Shown: positions 45,392 to 54,226, counted from the stretch's first letter. The stretch: 64,000 bases of DNA from a bacterium (GCA_025774935.1 JALGZK010000003.1:62001-126000), one strand, 5' to 3'. Notes: generated by a model from the sequence alone, not told the origin. Numbers and translations: made by a program.

Positions 45392-46909
45392 TCAGGCTCC
45401 AGGGGTCTTGTCGGGCGGGGTCACGCCCGTGTGCGGTGACGCGGGCGGCACCTTCGGGGGCGCCGAGCCCGGGAACACGTTCGGCAGTGCGCCGGGCGCG
45501 GCCGGCGGCGGTGTCTCGAATGCTGCGTCGAGCCGGGTCTCCTTTCGCTGAAGGAGCGCGCCGAGCCCGAAGAAGATGATGACGATCCCGATGAGCGTCC
45601 CGACGACCGGGATCCACGTCACGAGGTAGACCAGTACGATACCGAGCAGGAAGCCCGGGATGGGCGACACGTCTGGCTGACCGCCTCTTCTGAGGATGAG
45701 GTTCCCGAGCCAGATCGCGACGTAGAACTTCGCAATGTAGAGCGCGATCAGGTATGCGAGGAGAACTACGAGCATGAGCGGGATCGTAATGACCAGGAGG
45801 AGCAGGATCAGAAGCACGATCGGGATGCAGATGTAGGCGATGAACCCGATGCCCAAGCTCTTGAGCGGCTTCGTCCGGATGATCTCCGCCGTCCTGTTCG
45901 CGTGGCTCCTGGTGAGAGCGAGGATGATGGTCCCCGCGATGAGCGCCGCCAGGAAGCTGAGGAAGTGCCACGCCACCTTGAGCTTGCTCAGTCCCTCGGT
46001 AAACTCCTCTATGTCCTCATCCGGCGACATCGGTATGAAGCGGACCGACCCGGCGACCGCGCCGGGGTCGATGTCCACCTTGTAGGGACTCTCGTATCGG
46101 AGGTCCCCGCCGATGTGGGCGTCCGGGCCGAGGTTCATCCCCCCGTCGGTGCGGATCTCGGCGTTTCCGTTGATGGTCCCTTCCATGTTGAAGACGCCGG
46201 TCCCGACGGCCGCGGAGCCTCCGACCTCGCCGTCCAGCTCGGTCACCCCGCATCCGAGAATGAGGTCTCCCTCGATCACGGCGTCTTCGCCGATGTAGAT
46301 GTTCGCGCAGCCGGCCAGGACGTGGCCGCCGACTGTCCCGTCGATGTAGAGGTCCTTGCAGCCGACGCGGAGGTCGTCCTCGATCTCCCCCGTGATCCTG
46401 ACGGTCTCGGCGCCGATGTTGAGGTCGCCGGTCACGGTGCCCTCGATCCTGGCCTCGCGGGTCCAGATGAAGACGTCGCCGTCGACCGTGCCGAAGACGT
46501 CGAACCTCTCGGCGAGGAGATAGAGGTCACGCTCCTCGGTCTCCCCCTTCGAAACGACGAACCTGTCCTGCGTCGAGAAGAGCACACCGACGCCGCCCTG
46601 CCAGCAAGCCCCGCACTCGTCGTCGTCCTTGGTCGTGCACTCCTCCGGAGTGCAGGTTGCCTTCGCCGTGTCGGGCTCGGCTGCCCCGGCCGCTGCCGGG
46701 ACGAACGCGTCGCGGAGCGCGACTCCCATCGGCAGCGTGGTCGCCGACACGATCGGCAGCGCCGCCGCCTGCTGTACCGGCATGGCCAGGACCGCGAGGA
46801 CAGCAAGGAGCCCCACGATCAGGAGGCTCCACCTCGGGTCCATGGCCGCTCGTCCGCGTTTCTCGGCGATTACCGCCTCCCTCGCGATTGCCTGGCTGGC
46901 CGTTCTCAT
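45392..46909 (-). CDS. Bactofilin-like repeat membrane protein
   Basis: This protein of 505 residues has a signal or first membrane segment (LLIVGLLAVLAVLAMPV). A Cys-containing region follows (CTPEECTTKDDDECGACWQG), then a right-handed beta-helix of bactofilin type with strictly alternating 'x-V-x-G-x-V-x-G-D' turns (FGTVDGDVFIWTREARIEGT, GTVTGDLNIGAETVRITGEI, GTVGGHVLAGCANIYIGEDA). The C-terminus has four or five hydrophobic helices (LSFLAALIAGTIILAL, VLLILLLLVITIPLMLVVLL) and a Pro-rich tail. The polymer-like beta-helix is expected outside the cytoplasm if the first segment is a signal. Bactofilins normally assemble on the cytoplasmic face, so this orientation is unusual. AAGGAGG precedes the ATG. 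It is transcribed with the PP2C phosphatase. Confidence 0.82.
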   Translation of the reverse strand: MRTASQAIAREAVIAEKRGRAAMDPRWSLLIVGLLAVLAVLAMPVQQAAALPIVSATTLPMGVALRDAFVPAAAGAAEPDTAKATCTPEECTTKDDDECGACWQGGVGVLFSTQDRFVVSKGETEERDLYLLAERFDVFGTVDGDVFIWTREARIEGTVTGDLNIGAETVRITGEIEDDLRVGCKDLYIDGTVGGHVLAGCANIYIGEDAVIEGDLILGCGVTELDGEVGGSAAVGTGVFNMEGTINGNAEIRTDGGMNLGPDAHIGGDLRYESPYKVDIDPGAVAGSVRFIPMSPDEDIEEFTEGLSKLKVAWHFLSFLAALIAGTIILALTRSHANRTAEIIRTKPLKSLGIGFIAYICIPIVLLILLLLVITIPLMLVVLLAYLIALYIAKFYVAIWLGNLILRRGGQPDVSPIPGFLLGIVLVYLVTWIPVVGTLIGIVIIFFGLGALLQRKETRLDAAFETPPPAAPGALPNVFPGSAPPKVPPASPHTGVTPPDKTPGA

Positions 46910-46974
46910 TGTCGTACCCTCCTTAGGACCTCGGTAGTATCTCGGATGTTGCGACTTCGTCTCCCCACGGTGCA

Positions 46975-47004
46975 ATTGTAGGGTCCGGGAGGGCTCAGCG
47001 GCAA
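46975..47004 (-). promoter_or_regulatory. Promoter for the bactofilin/PP2C unit
   Basis: The minus strand reads TTGCCG (4/6), 18 bases, TACAAT (5/6), about 65 bases before the ATG. Confidence 0.58.
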
Positions 47005-47104
47005 AGAGAGGCCCGTGAAACGGCTGTTCGGAGGGGTGAGATGCACTCATGCGGGGGCGAGATGCGGGGCCCCGGAACGGGAGGATTGCCGATTCCCCAG
47101 TCAG

Positions 47105-47860
47105 TTACCAGGGGAAGATCTCGCGGAGGCTCTTCGCCCGCGCGCGGGAGAGGGTGAGCTCCGTGCGGCCGGCGTCGTCGACCACGACCTTGTACTTCCC
47201 GCCGAACCAGGGCACGATCTCCGCGACGTGGTTCAGGTTGACGATGCTCGAACGGTGCGTACGAAAGAAGACGGAGGGGTCGAGGCGCTTCTCGAGGTCG
47301 GTCATCGTCGAGTTCACGAGGAACCGGCCCTCCTTCGTGTGCACGAAGACGAGCTCGTCCTCGACTCCGACCCACACGATGTCGGCGACGTCGACGAGGA
47401 CTATGCGCTTGCCTTTCATGACGGGAAGCCGCTCGACGGTTCGCCCCCGGACGAGCCCGGCTATCTTCTCGATCTGGTCGTCGAGCCCGGGACGGTCGTC
47501 GAGGAGCTTCTTCGCGCGCTCGAGCGCGTCGGCCAGACGGTCGGGGGCGATCGGCTTCAGCAGATAGTCGATCGAGTTCACCTCGAAGGCCTTGATCGCG
47601 TACTCGTCGAACGCCGTCGCGAAGATGATGAGCGGGGGATCGTCGAGGGCCTCCACGACACCGAACCCGTCCATCCCCGGCATCTGGATGTCGAGGATGA
47701 CGACGTCCGGCGAGAGCTCCGGGATCTTCTCGACCGCCTCGAGCCCGTTGGCGGCCTCGCCCACGCACTCGACCCCGTCGATCTCCGCCAGGAGCTGCTT
47801 CATCCGGGCCCTGGCGAGGGTCTCGTCGTCCACAACGAGCACGGTGATCTTCGCACCCAT
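47105..47860 (-). CDS. LytTR-type response regulator
   Basis: This protein of 251 residues is a response regulator. The receiver domain has VLVVDDETLARARM, phospho-acceptor Asp57 in DVVILDIQMPGMDG and the switch Lys in SIDYLLKPI. The C-terminal LytTR DNA-binding domain (about 150-251) contains IVWVGVEDELVFVHTKEGRF, LDPSVFFRTHRSSIVNLNHV and LTLSRARAKSLREIFPW. It is the partner of the kinase encoded 56 bases upstream. LytTR proteins bind direct repeats and often control cell-wall or surface genes; here it ends a peptidoglycan-recycling cluster. The ATG given follows GGAGCG. The frame is open far upstream through the antisense-like region of the kinase gene, but that part is not protein-like. 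Confidence 0.94.
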   Translation of the reverse strand: MGAKITVLVVDDETLARARMKQLLAEIDGVECVGEAANGLEAVEKIPELSPDVVILDIQMPGMDGFGVVEALDDPPLIIFATAFDEYAIKAFEVNSIDYLLKPIAPDRLADALERAKKLLDDRPGLDDQIEKIAGLVRGRTVERLPVMKGKRIVLVDVADIVWVGVEDELVFVHTKEGRFLVNSTMTDLEKRLDPSVFFRTHRSSIVNLNHVAEIVPWFGGKYKVVVDDAGRTELTLSRARAKSLREIFPW

Positions 47861-47916
47861 CGTTCGCTCCGTCCGTTCCTTCCGTATCCTGCGCCGGGAC
47901 TCCTGTGTGTCCCGTG

Positions 47917-49038
47917 CTACGTCTCCGTGCGATCCGGCCCGAGCGGGACGACGATGCGGACCTTCGCCCCCTTCCCCGCCGCGCTCTCGAACCGCATCCA
48001 CTCCCCTTCGCCGAACCGGGTGTTCAGTCGGTCCCTCACGTTCCTGAGGCCGTAGCCCTTCGACAGCATCTCTTCCTCGCCGACAGGGTCGATTCCGGCG
48101 CCGTCGTCCTCGACGACGATCGTGAGGGCGCCGTCCGCGACGCCGGCGTCGATCAGGATCCTCCCTCCCTCGACCGTCGGCGATATGCCGTGCCGGACGG
48201 CGTTCTCGACGACCGGCTGGAGGATGAGCGGCGGGACGTGGACCTCCTTCGCCTCGTCCGAGATCGACTGCTCGACCGTGAGCCGGTCGCCGAAACGCGC
48301 GCGCTCGACGTCGAGGTAGGCGTCGACGAGCTCGAGCTCCTTTCCGAGCGTGACGCTCTCCTTCTCCGACGCGAGGAGCGTCCCCCTGAAGATCCCCGCC
48401 AGCCGCTCGAGGGTCCGGTGCGCGGCGTCGGGGTCGATCGAGATGAGGGCGGAGATGGAGTTCAGGGCGTTGAAGAGGAAGTGCGGGTTGATCTGAGCCT
48501 TGAGCGCCTTCAGCTCCGACCGCGCGGCGAGCTCGCGAAGACGCTCCTCCCTGATCCGGTTCTCGGCGAGCGCGTGGTAGCTCCGCTCGATCTCGTCCTT
48601 CATGCGCTCGTAGTTGTAGACGATGAGGCCGACCACGACGGCGATGACGCTGCTCACCGACACGAGCAGGAGGAGAAGCCTCGCCTGATAGAACACCGAA
48701 AACGGGAAGAGGAAGATGACGAGCGCAGTCCCGAAGGCGCCGCCCGCGAGGAGGGTGATGATCGCGAGGGGAACCCGGACGATGCGCGGGAACGTGACGT
48801 AGCGCGGCAGCACGAACCGCGCGGAGATCCCCGCCGCGAACCCGACCGCGTTCGCGAAGAGGATCCCCATCGGCACGAAACGCGAGACCGCGCTCGGCTC
48901 GTTCGAGAAGAGCGCGATCACGAGCCCGACGAGACCGCCGGCGACCGAGTTCCAGACGGCCCACGCGATGAGGCCCCGCGCCGTCGCCCAGCGCTGCGCG
49001 CGCGCGTCCTCTCGTCCGTCCGTCTCTGTCCTCTGCAT
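47917..49038 (-). CDS. LytS/YpdA-type sensor histidine kinase
   Basis: This protein of 373 residues has an N-terminal membrane sensor of about six helices (residues 15-140), then a His-kinase core of the LytS type: LKAQINPHFLFNALNSIS with phospho-His186, and an HATPase domain with the N box at VENAVRHGISP (Asn279) and GAGIDPVG and GYGLRNVRDRL in the ATP lid. It autophosphorylates and passes phosphate to the adjacent LytTR regulator. The membrane region is homologous to that of the nearby PP2C phosphatase. The ATG giving MQRTETDG is preferred because AGGA lies six bases upstream; a Met two codons earlier has no such site. It is 35 bases downstream of the PBP4 gene. Confidence 0.93.
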   Translation of the reverse strand: MQRTETDGREDARAQRWATARGLIAWAVWNSVAGGLVGLVIALFSNEPSAVSRFVPMGILFANAVGFAAGISARFVLPRYVTFPRIVRVPLAIITLLAGGAFGTALVIFLFPFSVFYQARLLLLLVSVSSVIAVVVGLIVYNYERMKDEIERSYHALAENRIREERLRELAARSELKALKAQINPHFLFNALNSISALISIDPDAAHRTLERLAGIFRGTLLASEKESVTLGKELELVDAYLDVERARFGDRLTVEQSISDEAKEVHVPPLILQPVVENAVRHGISPTVEGGRILIDAGVADGALTIVVEDDGAGIDPVGEEEMLSKGYGLRNVRDRLNTRFGEGEWMRFESAAGKGAKVRIVVPLGPDRTET

Positions 49039-49073
49039 CTCCATCCTGGATCGCTTCCCTGTCGAGCGCCGGG

Positions 49074-50564
49074 CTAGTCCCTGCGCGCAGACGCCCCCGA
49101 GATCGACGTCAGGATCGCGTGCTCGAGATCGTGGGCGTGCCACGCCTCGTCATCGAAGCCATTGACGAGGATCGAGAAGAGGACCTCGTCGCCGGCCAGT
49201 GTCTGCATGAGGCCGGAAATCGCGGTGACCCCGTCGAGGAGCCCCGTCTTCGCACGCACAGCGCCGTCGACGCCCGCGTACCCCATCCGGTCCTCGAGGG
49301 TCCCGTCGGTCCCGCTGACGCTCAGCGAGGCCACGTACTCGTATGAAGACTCGAAGTCATCGAGCGTCGCCTCGAGCGTGCGGACGATCGCCCGAGGACT
49401 GAGCCTGTTGTCGCGGGAGAGCCCGGATCCGTCAGCGACCCGGAAGGATCCGCTGTCTGCACCCGCGGACGCGAGGAACTCCTCGAGCACGCGCACGCCT
49501 CCTTGGGTCGTCCCCGGAGGCCCGTGGATCTCCGCTGAGAGGGTCTTCACGAGCTGCTCGGCGACGAAGTTGTTGCTGAACTTGCTGAGGTCTCGCACGA
49601 CGAGCGAGAGAGGCTTCGACTCGTGCACGAAGAGGACGTCGGCGTCAGCAGGCGCCTCGCCCGTCCGGACCCCTCCCGTGACCTCGACGCCCGCCCCGGC
49701 CAGGAACTCGACGAGGACCGTCCCGAAGTGCTCGGACGGGCCCTCGAGATTCCGGTACACGGTCTTGCGGGCAGCGCTCGCGGGGATCCTCCCGGTGACC
49801 GTGATCACGTTCCTGCCGCCATCGTACGTTCTCTTGATCGACAGCGTCGAGGCGGACCGGCCCCCGGTCCTCGCCTCGTTCCTCACTTCGACGTACCCGG
49901 TCGCCGGAGCCAGCTCCACGCGTGCCGGGTCGCCCGAACGGGTGCCCGGGAAGACGTGCACGGCGATCGAGTTGAAGTTGAGGGAGACCGCGCCAGTCCG
50001 GGCGTGGTACGCGCGCTGTCCGTTCGCGGCGTCGTGCGAGGCGACCGTCAGGCTGTCGAAGTAGGAGGTGTCGAGGACGAGGTCGCCCGCGATCGTCTCA
50101 ATGCCGAGGAGACGCACTTCCTCCGCGATCTTCCAGAGCTCCTCCGACACGATCGAGGGATCGCCCGAGCCGACTACGTAGAGGTCGCCTTCGAGCACCC
50201 CTCCGTCGATCTCGCCGTCCGTCGCGAAGACCGTCTCGAAACGGTAGTCGGGACCGAGGAGCGAGAGCGCCGCCGCGCCCGTCACGATCTTCATGTTCGA
50301 GGCGGGCACCATCGGGAGATCGGCGTTCTCCTCGAAGAGCGTCGCGCCTCCGTCGCGGAGGACGACGAGCACGCCGACCCGCGCCCCCGCGAGCTCACGC
50401 TTCGCGAGGAACGAGTCGACGACCCAGCCGAGACCGGAGAGATCCGGGCCGTCGTCCGGACCGTCGGAGTCCGCGCCGGTCGTCGCCGCCGGCACGCCCG
50501 CGACGAGCACGACCGTCAGGAGCAGTGCTACGAGCGAGAACGGAGTCTTCACACGAGGCTTCAC
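49074..50564 (-). CDS. dacB: PBP4-type D-alanyl-D-alanine carboxypeptidase/endopeptidase (S13)
   Basis: This protein of 496 residues has a signal peptide (PFSLVALLLTVVLVAGVPA). The three penicillin-binding motifs are present: Ser89-x-x-Lys92 (VPASNMKIV), Ser330-Asn-Asn (LSKFSNNFVAEQL) and Lys439-Thr-Gly (VRAKTGLLDG). The large insert between motifs 1 and 2 is typical of S13/DacB. It trims D-Ala or cuts peptide cross-links in the periplasm, supplying fragments for recycling. The GTG start overlaps the stop of the amidase gene by four bases (GTGA). The next gene down is the LytS-type kinase. Confidence 0.93.
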   Translation of the reverse strand: MKPRVKTPFSLVALLLTVVLVAGVPAATTGADSDGPDDGPDLSGLGWVVDSFLAKRELAGARVGVLVVLRDGGATLFEENADLPMVPASNMKIVTGAAALSLLGPDYRFETVFATDGEIDGGVLEGDLYVVGSGDPSIVSEELWKIAEEVRLLGIETIAGDLVLDTSYFDSLTVASHDAANGQRAYHARTGAVSLNFNSIAVHVFPGTRSGDPARVELAPATGYVEVRNEARTGGRSASTLSIKRTYDGGRNVITVTGRIPASAARKTVYRNLEGPSEHFGTVLVEFLAGAGVEVTGGVRTGEAPADADVLFVHESKPLSLVVRDLSKFSNNFVAEQLVKTLSAEIHGPPGTTQGGVRVLEEFLASAGADSGSFRVADGSGLSRDNRLSPRAIVRTLEATLDDFESSYEYVASLSVSGTDGTLEDRMGYAGVDGAVRAKTGLLDGVTAISGLMQTLAGDEVLFSILVNGFDDEAWHAHDLEHAILTSISGASARRD

Positions 50565-51121
50565 GCGTCCTTCACCCCCGCGCCGCCGGGACGCTCGAGA
50601 GCGTCGGCGACCATCCTCCGAAACCTGTCCATGTCGATCGCCTTCCCCGGACACTCCTTCCGCTGCACCATGCGCCCGCCCTCCACCACGACCCCCGTCC
50701 CCTCGAGCTCACGGTGCCCGAGGACGCGCCTCGGTTCGAGCCCCAGCTCGCGGACGAGATCGGCACACAGATCGGCCGCGGCCTCGAGCTGCTCGTCGGG
50801 CGGCGCCTCCTCCCCCGCGTCGTACGCGAGGCAGACGCCGATCGCGCGGTCGTTCCACGGGCCCACGTGCCACGACCTCACGGCGCGGGGCAGACATCGA
50901 TACATGAGCCCGTCGGGCTCGACGAAGTACGCGTACCCTATCGTTGGACACCCGTCGGGTGAGATGTGGTTGGAGCTCGTGTGGTAGCGGGCCGTCTCCC
51001 AGACGTTCCACCCGGGCATGGCGGTGCAGTGGAGGACGACCGTGTCGATCCCGGCCTCGTCCCGGATCTCGGGATCGCGGTTCACGGGAAGGACCCTGGA
51101 GATGTCGTGCAGCCAGCGCAT
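50561..51121 (-). CDS. AmpD-like N-acetylmuramoyl-L-alanine amidase (Amidase_2/PGRP fold)
   Basis: This protein of 186 residues has the type-2 amidase fold. The first zinc His is in IDTVVLHCTAMPGW, the segment SWHVGPWNDRAIGVCLAYDA is diagnostic, and the other ligands are in RVLGHRELEGTGV and RKECPGKAIDM (Cys of the typical KxCPG). It has no signal peptide, so it should act in the cytoplasm like AmpD, removing the stem peptide from 1,6-anhydroMurNAc. This fits the adjacent AnmK, NagZ and MurQ genes. The ATG MRWLHDISRV is preferred; the frame before it is a shadow of the HAD gene. Confidence 0.88.
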   Translation of the reverse strand: MRWLHDISRVLPVNRDPEIRDEAGIDTVVLHCTAMPGWNVWETARYHTSSNHISPDGCPTIGYAYFVEPDGLMYRCLPRAVRSWHVGPWNDRAIGVCLAYDAGEEAPPDEQLEAAADLCADLVRELGLEPRRVLGHRELEGTGVVVEGGRMVQRKECPGKAIDMDRFRRMVADALERPGGAGVKDA

Positions 51122-51150
51122 CGCGCCCCCGTGCGTCCGCCTCGGGCGGC

Positions 51151-51819
51151 TCAGGGCCAGGTGCGAAGAAGCTCTGTGAGCTCCGGGAAGCTGTCGACGA
51201 ACCGGTGGGCCGCGAACAGCTCGCCCTTCGAACCGAAGCCCCACGTGCAGCCGACGGCCCACACCCCCGATGAGCGCGCCCCCTGCATGTCCGTGATCCG
51301 GTCGCCGGCCATGACGGCGTGGAGCGGATCCACGCCGAGGTTCTCGAGGATCCTCGAGATGAGCTCGCCCTTGTCGGTCGTTCCCTCCGCACCGGCGCAC
51401 CGGGCGTCCGCGAAGTACTTCCTGATGCCGAAGTAGTCGAGGATGTGGTTCATGTACCCCGTACCGGCGTTCGTCGCGACCGCGAGGAGGCAGCCCTCGC
51501 CCGAGGCCACCTCGAGCATGTCTACGGCCCCGGGGTAGAGGCAGCCCTTGCCGCCGTCGACGAGCTCGCGCTCCCAGTGCCAGATGAGGTCGTTCATCTC
51601 GCCCCGGTCGGCCTCGGGGAGCTCGGGGAAGACCTTGGCGGTGTACTGCTCCCGTGTCGAACCGACCGCGCCGAGGATCCGTTCCTGCGTCGGAACGCCG
51701 ACGCTCGCCCCGCGCTTCTCGTTGAAGTCGTGTACGGCGCGCTCGACGGCACCCAGCGTCGTTGCCGTCGAGGAATAGAGTGTCCCGTCGAGATCGAGGA
51801 TTACGAGACTGGGCTTCAC
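51151..51819 (-). CDS. HAD-superfamily phosphatase (phosphoglycolate phosphatase/MupP-like)
   Basis: This protein of 222 residues has HAD motif I, VILDLDGTLYSS (nucleophile Asp9, acid Asp11). Motif II/III elements are in LLAVATNAGTGYMNHILDYF and DKGELISRILENLGVDPLHA, and motif IV is VMAGDRITDMQGARSSGVWA. It dephosphorylates a small phosphoester. In Pseudomonas a HAD of this type, MupP, removes phosphate from MurNAc-6-phosphate, and its place between an amidase and a sugar kinase makes that thinkable. However, MurQ in the same cluster consumes the same substrate, so phosphoglycolate or another salvage phosphate is equally likely. It starts at a GTG. Confidence 0.88.
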   Translation of the reverse strand: MKPSLVILDLDGTLYSSTATTLGAVERAVHDFNEKRGASVGVPTQERILGAVGSTREQYTAKVFPELPEADRGEMNDLIWHWERELVDGGKGCLYPGAVDMLEVASGEGCLLAVATNAGTGYMNHILDYFGIRKYFADARCAGAEGTTDKGELISRILENLGVDPLHAVMAGDRITDMQGARSSGVWAVGCTWGFGSKGELFAAHRFVDSFPELTELLRTWP

Positions 51820-51861
51820 GCTCGAGCCTCCCGCCGCGGTTCGGTCAGAGCAGAGTATACA

Positions 51862-52803
51862 CTAGAGCCGGCCGGCCCCGCGCATCAGTTCGAGGACCTC
51901 GTCAAGCGACCGGACGCCCCCGCGGGCGCCGGGGGCCGTGCAGTTCAGGGCCGCCGCGGCGTTCGCGAAGGAGAGCGTGCGCTCGACGTCCCAGTCTGCG
52001 AGGAGCCCGTAGACGAACGCCCCGTGGAAGAAGTCGCCGGCTCCGGTCGTGTCGACCGCCTCGACGTCGTACCCGGGCGACTCGACGACCGCGCCGTCCG
52101 GCCCCATCCCGATCGCGCCGTCCTTCCCGAGCGTCATCGCGACGAACGACGGTCCCGCGCCTAGGAGGGCTCGGAGTCCCTCCCTCGGATCGGTGGCGCC
52201 GGTGAAGAGCTGCGGGAAGCGAGACGAAGCGACGAGGAGGTCGGTGTTCTCGACGAGCTCCTCCGTCCCGTCCTTCACGGTCTCGGCGTCGAGCACCACG
52301 GGTACCCCGCGCTCCCTCGCTACCTCCGCGGCCCGCGCGGAGGCTCTCCCGTCGTGCCCGTCGACGAGGAGTACCCGGCCCACGGCGACCTTCTCCGCGG
52401 TGATCTCCGAGGGCAGAGTCGCGATCTCCTTCGGTCTGTGCCAGAGGATCGTCCGCTCGCCGTTCCGCTGGTCGACGATGATGAACGCGACCTGGTTCGT
52501 GACACCCGGAACGGCGGGGACGTCGCTCACGTCGACGCCCTCGGACCGGATGCTCTCGAGCGAGAACGCACCGATCTCGTCTCCGCCGACCTTCCCGACG
52601 TACTTCGTGCGAAGTCCGAGCCTCGCACAGAGCACCATCGCGCTCGCGGCCTGCCCGCCGCCCGCCCGCTCGAACGCGGCGATGGGGGTTTTCGACTCGT
52701 ACTCGGGGTACTCGGGGACGGCGAGCAGGTGGTCGACCGCGTTCAGGCCGAAGCCGACCGCGTCGAACGGCGCGCTCTCCGGGATGTCGATCTCGAACCG
52801 CAC
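51862..52803 (-). CDS. PfkB-family sugar kinase
   Basis: This protein of 313 residues is a ribokinase/PfkB-type kinase. The N-terminal motif is AFERAGGGQAASAMVLCARL, and the C-terminal signature is DTTGAGDFFHGAFVYGLLAD with the catalytic Asp257. ATP-dependent phosphorylation of a sugar or aminosugar in the cytoplasm is expected. In a muropeptide-recycling cluster without an identifiable NagK, GlcNAc released by NagZ is a natural candidate substrate, but PfkB sequence alone does not show it. GTG start after GGGAGG. Confidence 0.9.
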   Translation of the reverse strand: MRFEIDIPESAPFDAVGFGLNAVDHLLAVPEYPEYESKTPIAAFERAGGGQAASAMVLCARLGLRTKYVGKVGGDEIGAFSLESIRSEGVDVSDVPAVPGVTNQVAFIIVDQRNGERTILWHRPKEIATLPSEITAEKVAVGRVLLVDGHDGRASARAAEVARERGVPVVLDAETVKDGTEELVENTDLLVASSRFPQLFTGATDPREGLRALLGAGPSFVAMTLGKDGAIGMGPDGAVVESPGYDVEAVDTTGAGDFFHGAFVYGLLADWDVERTLSFANAAAALNCTAPGARGGVRSLDEVLELMRGAGRL

Positions 52804-52840
52804 GCCGAACCTCCCGCGCGGGGGCCGCGCCTTCCGGACA

Positions 52841-54226
52841 TCACACCTTCCGGAGCTTCCACCGTCCGCGGCGGAACCAGATGTACGTGAGGATGACCTC
52901 GATGATAGAGGCGATGAGGAATGTGCGCCACACGTCGAGCTCGCTCGACTTGAGAACCCGGATTACGTAGAGGATCAGCGGGATCTGGATGCCCCACTCG
53001 ACGATGGCGGCGATTACCGTGGGGGGCCAAGTGTTCCCCGAACCGAAGAAGGCGGCGCTCAGGACGATGTGCATCCCTATCAGGACCTGTGCGACGGCCA
53101 TGAGCCTGATGAGCGGGACGCCCACCGCGAGTACCTCCGGATCGTCGGAGAAGAGCCCGAGGATCTCCTGGGCAAACCCGAGCTCGATTACGGCGAGGGC
53201 GCCGCAGATCCCGAGGGCGAGGAGGGTGGCCTTGACGACGGCCTCCTGCGCCCGGTCCGGCTTCTTCGCCCCGAGGTTCTGCCCGACGATCGCGCTCGCG
53301 CCCAGGTCGAGCCCGACGGCGAAGAGGATCCCGAGCTCCATGATGCGCATCGAGAATCCGAAGGCGGCGACGACGATTGTCCCGTAGGTCGCGACGAGCA
53401 TCGTCACGAACCAGTGCGCGACGCTTCGAAGGACCGCGCTGATCCCGGCCGGAACGCCGATTCCGAGTATCTTGAGCATCGTCTGGAAGTTCGGGCGGAA
53501 CTTCCCCCGGAGCGAGACCGCCAGGTTCGCCTTTCCGGACGCGAGGACGTAGAGCCCTACGGAGACTGCAATGACCGCCGAGAGGACGGTGGCGGCGGCG
53601 GCTCCGGCGATGCCCATCTTGAGGCCGAAGATGAAGAGGGGGTCGAGCGCGACGTTCAGACCCGTCGAAAGCAGCATGATGTACATCGACTTCGGCGCGT
53701 CGCCGACTCCGCGGAGCGCGGTGTAGATCGTGTACGAAGAGAACATGAACGGGAGGCCGAAGAAGTAGATGTTCGCGTACGTGACTCCGTACTCCAATAC
53801 GTCGGGCTCGGCGTTCATGATCCGGAGGATCTTCGGAACGACGGCAAGCCCGATCGCCGCCATGACGATCGCGATACTGAACTTGAGGAGGAGCGTTTGG
53901 CGGATGGCGTCTCTCGTCGCCTCGTAGTCCTTCTCGCCGAACCTCCGTGAGATGATGGCGATCGAGCCGGTCCCGACGATCTGGTTCGTCGAGCCGAGGA
54001 CCCAGGCGATCGAAGCGAACAGCGTGACGGCGGCGACCTGCGCCGCGCCCAGCTTCCCGACCCAGAAGATGTCGGTCAGGGCGTAGATCGTCATCGCCCC
54101 GAAGCCGATCATCGAGGGAACACCCATGTAGAGGACGTTCTTGAGGACGCTCCCCTCGGTGATGTCGACCTTGGGCTTCGGCTCCTCGAGCTCCTGTTCC
54201 TGGCGCTCCAGCTCGAACTCTTCCAC
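52841..54226 (-). CDS. MATE-family multidrug/metabolite transporter
   Basis: This protein of 461 residues has 12 hydrophobic helices in two related halves, with MATE features such as VLYMGVPSMIGFGAMTIYAL, ASIAWVLGSTNQIVGTGSIA, MYIMLLSTGLNVALDPLFIF and IVGQNLGAKKPDRAQEAVVK. It exports organic molecules by Na+ or H+ antiport across the inner membrane. The family also includes NorM/DinF efflux pumps; the MurJ/MviN flippases are a related branch in the same superfamily. Given its place in a cell-wall cluster, a muropeptide or lipid substrate is possible but not shown. The GTG with GAGGGG just before it is preferred to an earlier GTG without a site. Confidence 0.92.
   Translation of the reverse strand: MEEFELERQEQELEEPKPKVDITEGSVLKNVLYMGVPSMIGFGAMTIYALTDIFWVGKLGAAQVAAVTLFASIAWVLGSTNQIVGTGSIAIISRRFGEKDYEATRDAIRQTLLLKFSIAIVMAAIGLAVVPKILRIMNAEPDVLEYGVTYANIYFFGLPFMFSSYTIYTALRGVGDAPKSMYIMLLSTGLNVALDPLFIFGLKMGIAGAAAATVLSAVIAVSVGLYVLASGKANLAVSLRGKFRPNFQTMLKILGIGVPAGISAVLRSVAHWFVTMLVATYGTIVVAAFGFSMRIMELGILFAVGLDLGASAIVGQNLGAKKPDRAQEAVVKATLLALGICGALAVIELGFAQEILGLFSDDPEVLAVGVPLIRLMAVAQVLIGMHIVLSAAFFGSGNTWPPTVIAAIVEWGIQIPLILYVIRVLKSSELDVWRTFLIASIIEVILTYIWFRRGRWKLRKV

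Noticed and set aside
47105-48964. A 619-codon continuous minus-strand frame covering LytTR and part of the kinase gene
   Set aside because: Only the last 251 codons are protein-like; the part over the kinase gene is an off-frame shadow of the well-supported kinase.
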